Notes: a model not told the origin generated them from the letters alone. Positions 20,723 through 32,328 are shown, numbered from the stretch's first letter. The stretch is 64,000 bases of DNA from Hemileia vastatrix (GCA_030280995.1 JASXTE010000007.1:6227501-6291500), one strand, 5' to 3'. Program-made: numbers and translations.

Positions 20723-22264
20723 ATGGCTTCTGGGTCATCTATTCCTGTGGTGAATGTCAGTGGGGGTGAAGGTCCTCCTGCTGTGATGGTTAGGGAGTGT
20801 GTTAGGATTAAAACTTGGGATGGTACCAAGTTTAATGGTGAAGATGTGAAGTGGTTTCTGGAGAAGTATGAAACTGCTGCTGGTGTGGATGGTGCTTCTT
20901 ACCTGGAAATGGTGAAGCAGATCATTTTCTTCATTGGTGATAGGGCAGTAGAGAAGGAGTTTGTGGCCATGTCTGGCTACAAGAAGAGGGACTGGAAGTT
21001 ATTGTGTAGGGAGATGGTGGATAGATGGGGTGTCAGGTTCACTATGGTCGATCTGAAAAAGGTTGTCAGTGAATGGAAGGCTTATGCTGGTGTTGGTAAC
21101 TTACTCATTTATAGGAAGTTTCTTCTACAGTTTGATCCTGTGGTAGAATATTTGGTGGAAGTGGAGGAGCTGGCACATGAAAATTCTGACAAGGATGTTT
21201 TTTGGTCTTCCTTGGCTAGAGATGTCAGGATGGATGTGTTGAAGGAGCTGTCAAGGAAGGACTTGATAAAGACTATTTCCAATGGGGATCAGAAGTTGCC
21301 TGCCTTGGACAAGGAGAAGGAATCTGTGAAGGCCCATTTGAAGTTATTGGCTGTGGACACCTATCAGGAGGGGTGTACCAAATATGTCAGCAAAGTCAGT
21401 GAGGCTTTGTCTGAAGAGGAGAATAGAGTGAAGAAGGAAGAGAAGAATATGGTAAAAGTTCCTAAACAGGAGAGGGACCCAGTGGTGGAGCAGTTAGCTG
21501 ATCTGAAAAAACAGCTACATATTTTTGTTCAGGAGGCTAAGAAGGCCAATAAGGCTCCTTCTCAACCTAGATATTTTGATAGGAGGTCTGGTAGGAGTGA
21601 TCCTTGGGTCTGCTCTTATTTCAGCAGGAGGGGGCACAAGTCCAATGATTGTTGGGCTCTGAAAAGATATGTGTCAGAAGGAAAGGTGGAGTTTGATGGC
21701 AGGGTGTTCAATTTCCCTGATGGTTCATTTGTGAAGCCCAGTGAGGGGAAGGCTCCTGTTGATTTGTTCAGGATAAGGAATGGTCTCAATCAGAGGAGGA
21801 CAAGGTTTGAGGAGATTCCTGATCAGGGGAAGTCTTATGCTAAGGCAGATGATGATGTCAAGGGAAAAGGGAAGGAGGTTAATAAGGTCTCTTTTTCTAC
21901 TTCCTTTGGTGGATTGGAGTTGTATTCTTGTGGTGGGAAGTCAAGCGGTGAAAGCTTGGCTGGTGTCTATGATGTAAGGGCGGGAAAGGTAGGAGGGCCT
22001 AAGAGCAGCTCTCAGGCCCAACCAAAGCCTAAGGCTTAAAAGGTGGATCCTAAACTGAGTGCAGCTAGGAGGAAGTATAGCAAAGATGAGCTGTACAAGA
22101 TGCAGAAGGGGATTGCTAATATGAGCCCCCCTAGCTTTGGTGCATTGGACATAAATGGTGAGCCAATGCCTATGGATGTTGATTCTGACTCTGAGGAGGA
22201 TGTCCCTTGGCTTCATTGCCAAAGCCTGCTGGAGTTAGAGGTGCTGATGAGGGATCTGGTTTGA
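20723..22264 (+). pseudogene. Element 1 gag
   Basis: Structural capsid/nucleocapsid polyprotein of the retrotransposon particle. The ATG at 20723 is the first after the primer site and opens 438 codons to TAA at 22037. The same frame continues after the stop to 22264, so a single nonsense codon appears to break the original frame. The N-terminal half has the helical gag character (TWDGTKFNGEDVKWFLEKYE). A long charged segment near residues 225-285 looks like a coiled coil. A zinc knuckle at residues 297-310 reads CSYFSRRGHKSNDC, where Phe replaces the second Cys of CX2CX4HX4C. The last part is acidic and serine-rich. Family placement among rust Ty3/Gypsy elements is inference from order and context. 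Confidence 0.8.
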
Positions 22265-22478
22265 TTCCTGTTGATTGTAAATCTGTTGGTGGTTCTGGTT
22301 CTCAGGAGATTTCTAGGACCAAGGTAGGGAAGCCAAGGGTTCAATTGAGAGGCCAGTAGTTTCTGGCCAATCTAATGTTATGGACTCTGTTCTGGAAAGG
22401 ATGAATAAAGTTCAGGTTTCTCTTTCTTATGGGGAATTGTATGCTATCAGTCCTGGGTTGGCTGATAGATAAAAAAAG

Positions 22479-22904
22479 TTGTTGAACAGGAGAAGGGTTT
22501 CTTCTGGGGAGGTGAAATACATTTGTGATTCTGCTGAGAAGTTTGGTGAGGGGTTGGAGACTCATTTTTATGCACCTCTGGGATATGTCAATGTCACTCT
22601 GAATGGCAGGGACACTAGGGCATTGGTTGATTCAGGTTCCCAGATTAACCTAATTTCTTTGTTTGAGGCTACTCATCTGGGCCTCCCCATCAAGACAGGA
22701 ATTGGTGGCCTTGTCACTGAGCTGATTGGGACAGCTGAATTTGAGAAGCTGGATGTTGGTAGAGCCTCAGGGAAGGTTCATTTTTACATTGCCAAAGGTA
22801 ATCTGAAAGCTGTTTTGGGTGGACCATTCTTGATGGATTTTAAAGCAAGTTTTGGTTATCAGTTTGATATGGGAATCAGTTTGGAGTTGACCGGTGAAGA
22901 TTAA
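22479..22904 (+). pseudogene. Element 1 retropepsin-like protease
   Basis: Aspartic protease that would cleave the polyprotein. The active-site triad is intact in RALVDSGSQINLI (Asp at residue 51 of the open frame), followed by GLPIKTGI and the AVLGGPFLMDF block typical of the second half of retropepsins. The frame is +1 relative to gag and is separated from it by a gap (22265-22478) with stops. It ends at TAA 22902-22904 and does not join the reverse transcriptase frame. Confidence 0.8.
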
Positions 22905-23215
22905 AGGAGGCTTCACATGAGCTTATCATATCCTGGAGATGATGGTTGGGATACTAGGCCTGGCTTGTCTTCAATGTGCCAGTGCATGGATTGTTGTAGG
23001 AGAAGAAAAGAAGTAGGTGCCACTTCTGGTTTTTTTGAGTGTGGCTCAGGCTCTAGTGAGAGTCTGTCTTTTATAGAGTAATAAGGGCTGATTTCCCTAA
23101 TGCTACAACCTCTCCCCAAGATAAGGAAATCCCAGTTTGTAGTAGGTAAGCTCCCTTGGAGATATACCAAGTGGATTTTCAACTTTCTCTTCTCTGAAAG
23201 TATTCTTCAAGTTTT
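22905..23215 (+). other. Gap between protease and linker frames
   Basis: Part of the pol polyprotein region, in which stops and shifts leave no readable frame longer than about 50 codons. Confidence 0.4.
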
Positions 23216-24307
23216 TTGTCAAGTATCTATTCTCTCTCAAGATTTTCAATTATTTTTAATTCAAGTTCAAAAAAGAAGATTGGCTATATATATTTATTGA
23301 AAGATATGTGGAAAAGCTGTGGGGTGGTGAGATTGGGGTCTAAAAGTATGTCCTCCCAATTGTGCACCGCTAGGGTTTCTTCTATGACTTTCAAAAACAT
23401 TACCTTGGCCACATCTGTGAGCATTGGGGAAACACCTGGTTCTTTTTGTAGGATGGATGAAAACTCAAGAAAAAAAAATATCAAGATAACTGAAGAAAAG
23501 CAAGAAAAAAATCTGAAGATAATTAAAAAAGAAGAAAAGAATTATTTTTGCAAAGATAAGCAAGATAAATTTTTAGGCTTCCAGCATGAGGTTAAACTGC
23601 ATGAAATTTTGAAGAAAGAAGATCAGCAAGATCAATTTTTAGGCCTCCAGCATGAGGTTAAGCTGCATAAGCTTTTGAAGAAAGAAGATTGTCAAGATCA
23701 ATTTTTGGGCCTCTGGCATGAGGATAAACTGCATAATTTTAGAAGATGTGATTCAGAAGATGAATCAAGATTTGAAGATTTGGAAGATGGAAGTGAGGAT
23801 GAAGACGTGGAGTTGAGGAAAGGTTGTGGAGTGGTGAGATTGGTGTCTAAAAGTAAGTCCTCCCAATTGTGCACCGCTAAGGTTTTTTCTACACCTTTCA
23901 AAAACATTACCTGTGCCACACATGTGAGAAATGGGGAACCCCTTGGTTTTTGTTCCAGGTCTGGTGGTGAAGACATTCTGAAGATCCCTCAAGTTGATGG
24001 TAGAGCGGCAAAGTACAAGAAGGTGGCACAGAAGATTAGGCCTGTCAATGAGACTACGCCTGTAGGTTTGAATCCTCCTTTGTCAAGAGATCCATACTGT
24101 ACTCCTCTGGTGAAGAATCCTCCTGATTTTGTGGAAACTGCTTGGGTGACTGTGGAAAAGTTGAAAGTTGTTAATTTTAGTCCTGATGGGTGGTTGTTTG
24201 ATGAGGAAAAGAAGTTGTTGTTGCATGTTATTGTGCTCAGGGAGAAAGCGGTGGCATTTGTTGAAGAGGAAAGGGGTGTGTTGAAAAATTCTTATGGGGA
24301 ACCTTAA
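23216..24307 (+). pseudogene. Element 1 protease-RT linker with internal repeats
   Basis: A 363-codon open frame with no enzymatic motif. It contains three copies of a 66-bp unit (starts 23576, 23642, 23708) coding FLGLQHEVKLH-like peptides and rich in K, E, D and Q. On either side is a ~160-bp direct duplication (23312-23470 and 23820-23975) coding GCGVVRL-SKS-SSQLCTA. The end (DFVETAWVTVEKLKVVNFSPDGWLFDEEKKLLL) looks like the connection into the reverse transcriptase. One TAA at 24305 separates it from the next frame, in phase. It could be a spacer or a spliced-out region; the function is unknown. Confidence 0.65.
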
Positions 24308-25104
24308 TTGATTCCTGTGGTTTGTCAAGAACCTTGGCAAATCAAACCTAATCTAATTCCAGCTGCTATTAGGGATGATTTTGTGGAGATTTTTAGGGAA
24401 AGAGTCAGGAAAGGATTTTATGAACAATCAACTTCAAGTTACTCAAGTTTAGGTTTCTGTGTTAAGAAGCAGAATGGGAAATTGAGGGTGGTGCATGATC
24501 TTAGGGCCTTGAATAGAGTTACTATCAAGGATGCGGGGATGCAACCAAGTGCAGAGGACTTTGTGGAAGCTTTTGCTGGAAGGGTGTGTTATGATTTTGG
24601 TGATATTATGGGTGTTTATGATGAAAGGGAACTTCAGACCAATTCATGGCCACTTACAACGTTTGAGACTCCTGTGGGAAGATTTCAGCTCACTAGGTTG
24701 CCTCAAGAAGCAATTAATTCAGTAGCAGTATATCAAGCTAAAATGGCTTGGATTTTACAGGGTGAGGTTCCAACTCATGCTGGTATTTTTATTGATGATG
24801 GTGGAATTAAAGGACCCTCCACTGATTATGGAAATGAGGTGCTGAAGAAGAACCAAGGTATAAGGAGATTTGTTTGGGAATATGCAATTACTCTAGAGAG
24901 AGTATTGTTTAGAATTGAAGAGGCTGGTTAGACCATTTCTGGTTCAAAGTTTTGTTGTTGTGTTCCTGCTCTGGAAATTCTGGGTCATGTTGTATGCAAG
25001 GAGGAAAGGATTATGGCAAAGAAGAAGGTTAATAAAACTCAGTAATGGCCAAGGCCCAAAAATACTACTGAAGTTAGGGGATTTTTGGGAGTTTGTGTGT
25101 ACAC
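24308..25104 (+). pseudogene. Element 1 reverse transcriptase
   Basis: RNA-directed DNA polymerase domain. Visible motifs in order: GFCVKKQNGKLRVVHDLRALN (fingers), YDFGDIMGVYDERE (motif A), RFQLTRLPQEAINS (motif B, where Glu and Ile replace the usual Gly and Thr) and IFIDDGGIKG (motif C, FIDD). The open frame ends with TAG at 24929. The same phase continues through LEILGHVVC and EVRGFLGVCVY to the point where an inverted solo LTR of the same family is inserted. The motif B changes alone would probably inactivate the enzyme. Confidence 0.82.
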
Positions 25105-26187
25105 TGTAGAAAATCCTATAGTACTAGCTATAGGCCTTGACCAAGGGATTTGGAGAAAAACCAGAGAGAAAATCCCCTGTCCCTTTAGAAAAATATAAGT
25201 GAGATTTACCTGTTACAGTAAATTGGTTCCTGTTGTTTAAAGCCCCTTTTCCAATACACTTGACTTCCTGATCAGCCAAGAAATTAGTCTCCAGACAGAC
25301 TATCATACCAAAGAACTGAAATGTAGACCAATGTCCACACCAGAGAAAGCAGTGATACTTGATGTAGGTTGCAAATCCACACCAGAGACAGCAATAATAC
25401 TTGATATAGCTTGCAAGACTACACCGGAGAAAACAGTTGCCAAAGTTGAGTTAAATGAAGAACTAACCTTGCAACAAACCATGTCAATTGTGGCCAAAAA
25501 ACAGTGAAAACTGAGTGAGGAACAAGGATATCACCTCCGGATGGTTGTATGATGATTAAGGGTGCCCCAGACTGTCTTATTCACTATATACACATAGACC
25601 ACTATCTAAGAGCCCATGCACACCAACAAATTTGGAGTTTCTGAGTGCCAAATTGCATAAAACCCCTCTAGAAACGCTTCCCAGCCTTCTAGCACTAAGG
25701 CAGGCAGTCCGCCCAATGTCAGGAGGCCCGCCTGAGGCGGCCGGACCACTATGAATCCAGAAAACCACCAAAATACTTAGAAAAATAAACTACAACTACT
25801 AAAACCTTTAAAACACATAATTAAGCTACAACAACATTGTGACATGAAACATAGAGAAAAATTAGCCCATTCTAATGGTACTAAGCACTTAACCCTAAGA
25901 CTTAAGGTTAGCCTGTAAAACATGAAAAACAAAATTAAACAGCTATCTTTTTAAAATGAAAAATGAGAAATAATCCCTTAAATACTTAGAATATGAAAAA
26001 TGTCATCAAGACATAAAATATAGAGAAGCACTGGGGATATCCAATGGTAATACCCACATCCCCGCAGTCTCAATATTTTCCAAATAATTCTAGAAAAACA
26101 CCCAATTATTAAACAATGCCATTTAAGACATATCAAAACAACGCCAAATAGACCAACAAAGGGCTCTGCCAATGTGGGAAGACCACA
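25105..26187 (-). mobile_element. Inverted solo LTR of the element 1 family inside its own pol
   Basis: Reverse complement of the element 1 LTR: it starts TGTAGAAAATCC and ends GGAAGACCACA, 1083 bp. The flanks ACAC and ACAT, together with the reading frame that resumes as IRIF after it, indicate a 4-bp ACAT duplication with one later change. Insertion separates the reverse transcriptase from RNase H. Confidence 0.85.
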
Positions 26188-27167
26188 ACATCAGGATTTT
26201 TATTTAAGATTTTTCATTGTTGGCCTCACCTTTAAGAAGGTTGACCAGGAAAGATGCGGAGTGGGAATGGTCTGAAGAGTGTGAAGGGGCTTTTCAGAAG
26301 TTGAAGAAGGTGGTAGGTGAAGATATTATTCTTCTCAAGTTGGATTATGGAAGGGAATCTGGAAAAATTTATCTGGAGGTGGACTCAAGTTATAGTGATG
26401 CTGGTGCTGTTTTATCTCAGGAAGATAAATCTGAGAAGTTCAGGCCAGTAAGGTATGAGTCTGTGGCTTTAAATGAGGTGGAATCTAGGTATTCTTAGCC
26501 AAAGTTGGAATTGTGTGGTGTTACAAAAATTTTGAAGAAGCTCTAAACCGTTTTGTGGGGGCAGCATTTTGAGTTACAGGCAGACACAAAATCTCTGGTT
26601 CAAATGATCAATACACCTAGTCTTCCAAATGCTCCAATGACTAGGTGGGTGGCATTTATTCAACATTTCTCTTTTGACCAGGTGCACAAGCCAGGTAAAA
26701 CTTTTACAATGCCAGATGGATTATCAAGAAGACCACCCACAGATGAAGATTCTGATTCTGAAGAATTTAATGAAGATGTTTCAGTGGTTAGGGCCAGCAC
26801 AAAGGGTGCTGAAGATTTTTCTCTCCTCCCCAATGAGGATAAACTGGATGATCATTCTATCCTCCCCCATGAGGCTAAACTGGAAGATTGTTCTCTCCTC
26901 CACCAAGAGGTTAAAATGGCTGGTTCTGATCTTGATTCTGGTGATCAAGATGGGGCCGTTGTTTGGGATGGCTCAAAATTGGAGAATGGTGTTTTTGTTG
27001 GTGAACTGGATTCTCTTAAGATTCAGTGGAAGAAAAAGGCGGTGCCAAAATTTAGGGATTGGTGTCCCGGATGGGCTGGGCGTGTTGCTCATGTGTACAC
27101 TGGAGATTTTTATGACAGGGTTGTACCCTTGGATGTTGTTTTGTTGGATTTTGAAGATGAGACCTGG
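26188..27167 (+). pseudogene. Element 1 RNase H and RH-integrase linker
   Basis: RNase H would remove RNA from the RNA/DNA hybrid. Seen: LRRLTRKDAEWEW, then LEVDSSYSDAGAVLSQ (first Asp), NEVESRYS (Glu) and ELQADTKSLVQM (second catalytic Asp), with two stops between 26496 and 26550. GKTFTMPDGLSRRP marks the end of the domain. The following acidic linker has three peptide repeats of the type LLPNEDKLDD, ILPHEAKLED and LLHQEVKM (26818-26920). These are encoded by DNA resembling the dispersed 22-bp unit found elsewhere in the element. The frame is cut by a solo LTR after GAGACCTGG. Confidence 0.8.
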
Positions 27168-28447
27168 TGTCAGCCAGGCTATACCAGGAGCCCAGCAAAT
27201 TATATGTTAATTTATTGGACCTGAAGGAGGGCGTAAGAATTGTATTTTATGTATATAAATTAAATATTTTATTGCATAATAAAATTATATAAGTATCTTA
27301 TTAATAATAAGTGTTATATTAATTTTATTGTTATATAAATTTTTATACATTTAAATTAAGCTTAAATATATTTTATATTCTACAAATAATGGCACATTTT
27401 TATGTATTTAATAATTATAAATTAATAATTAATTAGTTACAAAAAACATATATTATAATTATATATGTAAAATTGACTTATAATGTAATTAAGTTAATTA
27501 ATTAATTTTATATATATTAAATAAAACTTCTTATAGTATTAAGCAATAATATTGGGCGCTTCTTTTGACCCTTCTTTGTGTCAGGAAAAATTATTAAATA
27601 AATTTTATTACTTATTTAATAACATAGTATTAAAATCCCCATTTTAAATTACAAATAACACTAAATTAATTATCTGTTTCATTTAAACTAATTATTGAAT
27701 TAATTACATAGTTAAAACAATTACTTAAAATTTCTTTAAAATGAATTGAATCTATTCCATGAGTTTTGGTGTGAAAATAATTTTATTTGTTTTACTTAAA
27801 ACCTTTACATGTCACTATAATATCTCTCTTTGATTATTTTACTCACTGTTCTTATTTTTCAAGCTTACTTAGTTACTAATTATTATAATTAATTGTTTTG
27901 GGAACTTATGGTGGTAAAATTGATTACTTACTCACAGATTTAGTTTATTGTTTCATGTTTTTCTCTCAATATCTATGTCTTAGTTAAATTCTTTTATATT
28001 CTTGTTTCACTTTATTACTCTTTTGTAATTACTTATTTTGGCACTTCAGAGGATCCCTTGCCTATAAAAGGCTTTGGATAATCCCCTGTAGCTACATCAC
28101 TTACTATACAAACAAAATCTGAACAAATTGTCAATATAATACGTTTTATTATTATTTTTATTAGTATTAAATTTCTAATTTAAATTCTATATAACTATTT
28201 ACAGGTTGCTTTAAGTCTGATAGTAATTATAGTGTTTTCCGCACAGAACCCTTACTTTAAATCATATTTTCATTTAATAAAACCTCATTTTTGTGTCATC
28301 CCTCAAGTAACTCGTCGTCGCCTCTCTTTAAATAAATTATTTTATTACTTTATTTCTTTTACCTCCTATAAACCCTTCTTTCCTATTCCCCTTTTCCTCC
28401 TCTTCTTCTTTCTTTTTTTCTTCCTTCTTCTAGACAACCAACTGACA
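27168..28447 (+). mobile_element. Solo LTR (TGTCAGCC family) in element 1 pol
   Basis: 1280 bp from TGTCAGCCAGGCTATACC to TCTAGACAACCAACTGACA, with exact duplication CCTGG (27163-27167 and 28448-28452). Removing it restores a continuous reading phase into the integrase frame. It carries the TTGGGCGCTTCTTTTGACCC block at 27554 and a TATA box at 28073. Confidence 0.9.
28072..28081 (+). promoter_or_regulatory. LTR TATA box
   Basis: CTTGCCTATAAAAGGC context, as in the solo LTR at 15795-16951. Confidence 0.55.
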
Positions 28448-29721
28448 CCTGGGGTAAGACTGGGTTTTATTTTATTATGGTTGAATATCTGTTAACCTTG
28501 GCGAGGACAGATATTTGTGATGATGATACTTGGATGGCAATCAAGAAGAAGAGTCCTGGTTTTTATGTGTCAGGAAGGTGGTTGATGAGGAGGAGGAATC
28601 CAAATCCTCAGTTAGTGGTGACTCAGAAGAAGGGTCAAGAGTTGGTGTTGAAGTCTTTGCATGAAGACCTTGGTCATAGAGGCTTTGGGGAGAGTTATAG
28701 AAGAGTAGCAGATAGATTTTGGTGGCCAGGTATGAAGTTGGCTGTGCAGGGTTGGGTTCAAGCTTGTGAAGAAGGTCAAAAAATATTTCCCTTGAACCCT
28801 AAAGAGGTTGGCCCTGCTACTGGTGAAACAACTGTTTTTGGAAGAGTCAGTCTGGATACTGTCCATATTAAAGAGGGAAGGTATAAATACTTGATTGTTG
28901 CCAGGGATCATTTGTCTGGTTGGGTTGAGGTGGTGCCTCTGGTTAATTTGACTTCCAAAAATGTGACAGAATTTTTGAAGAAGGAATGGGTGTTTAGGTA
29001 TGGGTCAATGAAGTTGGTGACTGTTGATGGTGGGCCAGAGTTTGGAGCTAAATTTAAAGAAGCTGTGGTAAGTATTGGTTATAAAATCAGAGTGGCTACA
29101 CCTTATTATCCTGAAGCTGAAGGCATGGTTGAAAGAGGCCATCAAGTTATCAAGAATGCTTTGGTGAAGATGTGTGGGGATAGTGCTGAAAAGTGGAGGC
29201 ATTATTTACCCTTGGTGTTATTTTCTGATAGGTTCACTGTGAAAAGGACAACTGGCTATTCCCCTTATAAATTAATTTTTGGTCAGAAAGCTGTTCTACC
29301 AGTGGATTTGGAAGCTGTCTCTTATCTTGGAATTGATTGGGATGATGTGCGCTCAACAGAAGATTTTCTCTGTGCCAGGATGAAACAGTTGGAATGTAGA
29401 GAGGAATGTAAAGAGAAGGCATACTCTAGAATAATGAAGATAAGAAATCAGTCACTCATATACTGGGAAAAGAAGTTGGCTCATAGACTCAGGAATCCCT
29501 TGAAACCTGGTTGTTTGGTTTTGGTGTATAATAGAAATTTGGAGAGTCAGTGGGGAAAGATGTTTGCTGACAGATGGAATGGACCTTACAGAGTCAGATC
29601 TCAGTTGTCTGGAGGTTCTTATGTTTTGGAGGAGTTAGATGGCACAGTCTTAAGGAAGAGAGTGGCTGCTGATGAGGTAAAGAGATTTTACCCAAGAGGC
29701 ACTAGAAGTGAAGAAGATTGA
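28448..29721 (+). pseudogene. Element 1 integrase, open frame of 414 codons
   Basis: The integrase would insert the cDNA into host DNA. The DDE core shows SLDTVHI, LVTVDGGPEF and EAEGMVERGH (third residue Glu), all catalytic positions present. The zinc region has HEDLGHRGF and WWPGM, but the distal pair reads CEEG instead of CxxC. The C-terminal part has LKPGCLVLVYN and WNGPYRVRSQLSGGSYVLEELDG, a Ty3/Gypsy GPY/F module; no chromodomain is seen. It ends TGA at 29719. This is the longest undamaged pol segment in the window. It is expressible only as part of the interrupted polyprotein. Confidence 0.85.
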
Positions 29722-31611
29722 CTCCTCAATGAGGATAAACTATGGACCATTCTTTAATTTTAGATTTTGGTGATGCTGTGAATCTGTTTTTGTTGGAAAC
29801 TTTTTTTTAGATGGTACCCAGGGGTGGGGCCTCTAGATTTGATTTTGGCAAGTGTGGGGGTAACTGATGGGCTGGCTGCTCTATCAACAGTTACCCCAGA
29901 TTGTCTGTTTCCAACCCCTTCTCTTAATTTGGTTGAGCCCTAGTATTGGTTTATTTTCACAGGTTTTAGTCCTCTATGAATTTAAACTGGAACTTCTTTT
30001 GGTCTTCAAGTGCCGGACTCTTTACTCTTATTGGTTATGTTTTATTGTGTTGGATGTTGTGTTTTTGTTAGAAGGTACCCAGGGGGGGGCTTCTAGATTT
30101 TATTTTGGCAATTATGGGGGTAACTGATGAGCTGGCTGCTCTGTAGAAAAGTTATCCCAAAATGTCTGTTTCAAGTATTTTGTTTGTCCTAGTTGAATCC
30201 TAGTTCTGGTTTTTGTTATTCAGTTTTCAAGTCCACTATGACTTTAAACTGGCTTACTGGTACAGGACTGGCCTCTTTGGTTTTGGTGGTGGATCACTGG
30301 TGGTCTACCATCATTTTTACTTATTGGAGGGAGCCCACATAGTGATCATTTCCTTGGACTGGACTTTATGTGGAGCCGGACTTTTTCTTTTTCTTTTCTT
30401 TAATTTTTGTGTCTATGGTTGTGTTAGATAGTAGTTTTAGATTATTTTCTTGTTTGTCTTTTTTCTTTTAATTTTTTTATGGGAGCTATTAGGATATAAA
30501 GAGGGAAAAATTACAAAATTATATTATATGGTGTCACCACATCAGGGTTGCCTAGATGTGGGCAAGCATTGGTTGGGAAAGGCCTTATCAATTTTACGGG
30601 AAATGCTATTTTCTTTTTTATCTCTATCACATTTTTTATTATTTTCTTTGATTTCTATTTATTTCATATTTTCTTTATTTATATTATTTTTCTTAATTTA
30701 CTTTATCACAATTCATTTAAAAATTATTTAAAGGTGTATCCACATCAAGGTGCATTTGGATGTGGGTAAGGTATCAGGGGATCAGCTCATCAATTGACTG
30801 GGGGATACCATTTTTTTACTTTTTTAGACAGGATGAAGGGTCTAGTGGAACTCAAGAACTGTTGGATACTACTTCAAGATATTCTGTTAGTCCTCCAAGA
30901 CTTAAAAGTGGCTGGTTCTTTTTTTAAGATTTCTTCAAGATTTTTATTTTGTTACTACTGTGGATCTGTTAGTCCTCTTAGACTTTAAACTGGCTAGTTT
31001 TCAAGATTTTATCAAGAATTTGGCTTATGCTTTTTTAGATCTACTAGTCCTCCAAGACTTTAAACTGGCTGATTAAAATTTAATTTCAAGAATTTGATTC
31101 CTCTATGTGTTCTTTAGTCCGTCATAACTTTAAAATGAAAACTGGGTAGTCTGTCAAGACTTTAAACTGAACACTGGAAAAGTCTGTCAAGAATTTATAC
31201 TGAATGCTGTGGTCAGTCCATCAAGACTTTAAACTAAAAAATGGTATAGTCCCCCAAGACTATAAACTGAGGATGGTTTAAGGGTTGAGTCCTTCAGGAC
31301 TATAAGCTGATAATGGGAGTTGGTGTGATTTTGGCAGAGGGCATCCAAAGGGGGAGTCTCAGAATTTTGTTAAGGCAAGTGTGGGGGTAACTGATGAGCT
31401 GGCTGCTCTGTAGAAAAGTTACCCCAGAATGTTAGTTTGTTTCTTTGGTCTTTAATGTTTTGATCTCTGGTTCTGTCTTTTTGATTCAGGTTTTGGAGTC
31501 CCCCAAGACTATAAACTGAGGGGTTTTGAGTCCCCCAAGACTATAAAATGAGGGCTGTTAGTCCCCCAAGACTTAAAACTGAGGATTAGTCCCCAAAGAC
31601 TGTAAACTGAG
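29722..31611 (+). repeat. Element 1 3' region with dispersed 22-bp units
   Basis: About sixteen copies of a unit with consensus AGTCCNCCAAGACTNTAAACTG, at irregular spacing (for example 29968, 30230, 30971, 31045, 31147, 31248, 31497, 31529, 31588). Interspersed are three ~100-bp repeats (29813, 30075, 31337) that each contain a GGGGTAAC/GTTACCCC-type hairpin, and two CCACATC/GATGTGG hairpins (30537-30561 and 30740-30765). No convincing sense-strand gene. Confidence 0.75.
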
Positions 31612-31686
31612 CAACTCTTTTTTTATGATTGGCTACATTCAGGAAGTCTGGAGAGGTCAAGAATTTTTTTATTTCTAAGTCAAGAG

Positions 31687-32328
31687 ATTAATCAAGAGTC
31701 AAGTGGCAGAAGAGAATCAAGAGATGTAACAAAATGTTCAGCATTGGCTTTGAACTGGTGAATGAGGTTCTTCCTTTTCTCAAGGTCCTGTGGATTCCTG
31801 GCAGGAGTGGATTGGAAGAAATTTAGAATGAGGTGCTTCTGTTGAGAAGAATTTTTTGGAATTTTTCTTTGATGGTGGGCAATGGATTAGGCCGGGGGTG
31901 CTTCAATGGTTCCCACATGGTCATCATGATTGTCTTGATGGAAATGAACTGGAAATTTGTCAGATTGAATTTCAGTATGAAGAAGTATTAGGCTTACCAT
32001 CAGAAAAACAAGGGATGGTAGAGCTAGTGGTAGTAGCAGGGTTGGCACTCTTTTTCAAAGGGTGCAATTTGTTGACCAGTCTGGGGATCAGGATGAATGG
32101 TCTGGATCTTTTGGTGCTGGTAGAAGGTGGATCAGGTTGTGGAGGAGGAGAAGATGTTGAAGAGGACAATGGACCAGGTCTGAAAAAAGTCTTCTTCATA
32201 GAATGACAGGCATCACAGGGGGCTCTGTAGGGATGAGCTGGTGGTGTACTGGTACAGATGAGATTGTTGTCAATACAGTATTGGAAAGGACCCATGTCAG
32301 TAGCAGATTTGGAAAGAAAGCTAAACAT
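31687..32328 (-). pseudogene. Antisense open frame at the 3' end of element 1
   Basis: An ATG at 32328 opens 118 codons on the minus strand to 31972. It contains a CDACHSMKK segment and a proline/serine-rich stretch (SSTSSPPPQPDPPSTSTKRS). Other minus frames downstream carry a protein-like continuation, notably NPQDLEKRKNLIHQFK near 31790-31730 and a stop near 31688, so one frameshift and one or two stops interrupt it. I do not recognise a family. Antisense frames beside the 3' LTR are known in some plant Ty3/Gypsy lineages. The antisense strand of the 3' LTR would have to supply the promoter. Confidence 0.45.

Noticed and set aside
20723..22039. Element 1 gag as an intact host gene
   Set aside because: It follows a primer binding site and LTR, carries a zinc-knuckle remnant, and its phase continues past the stop toward pol.
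31100..31611. CRISPR-like array of 22-bp repeats
   Set aside because: Spacing is irregular, the units also occur in coding linkers, and the context is a eukaryotic retrotransposon.
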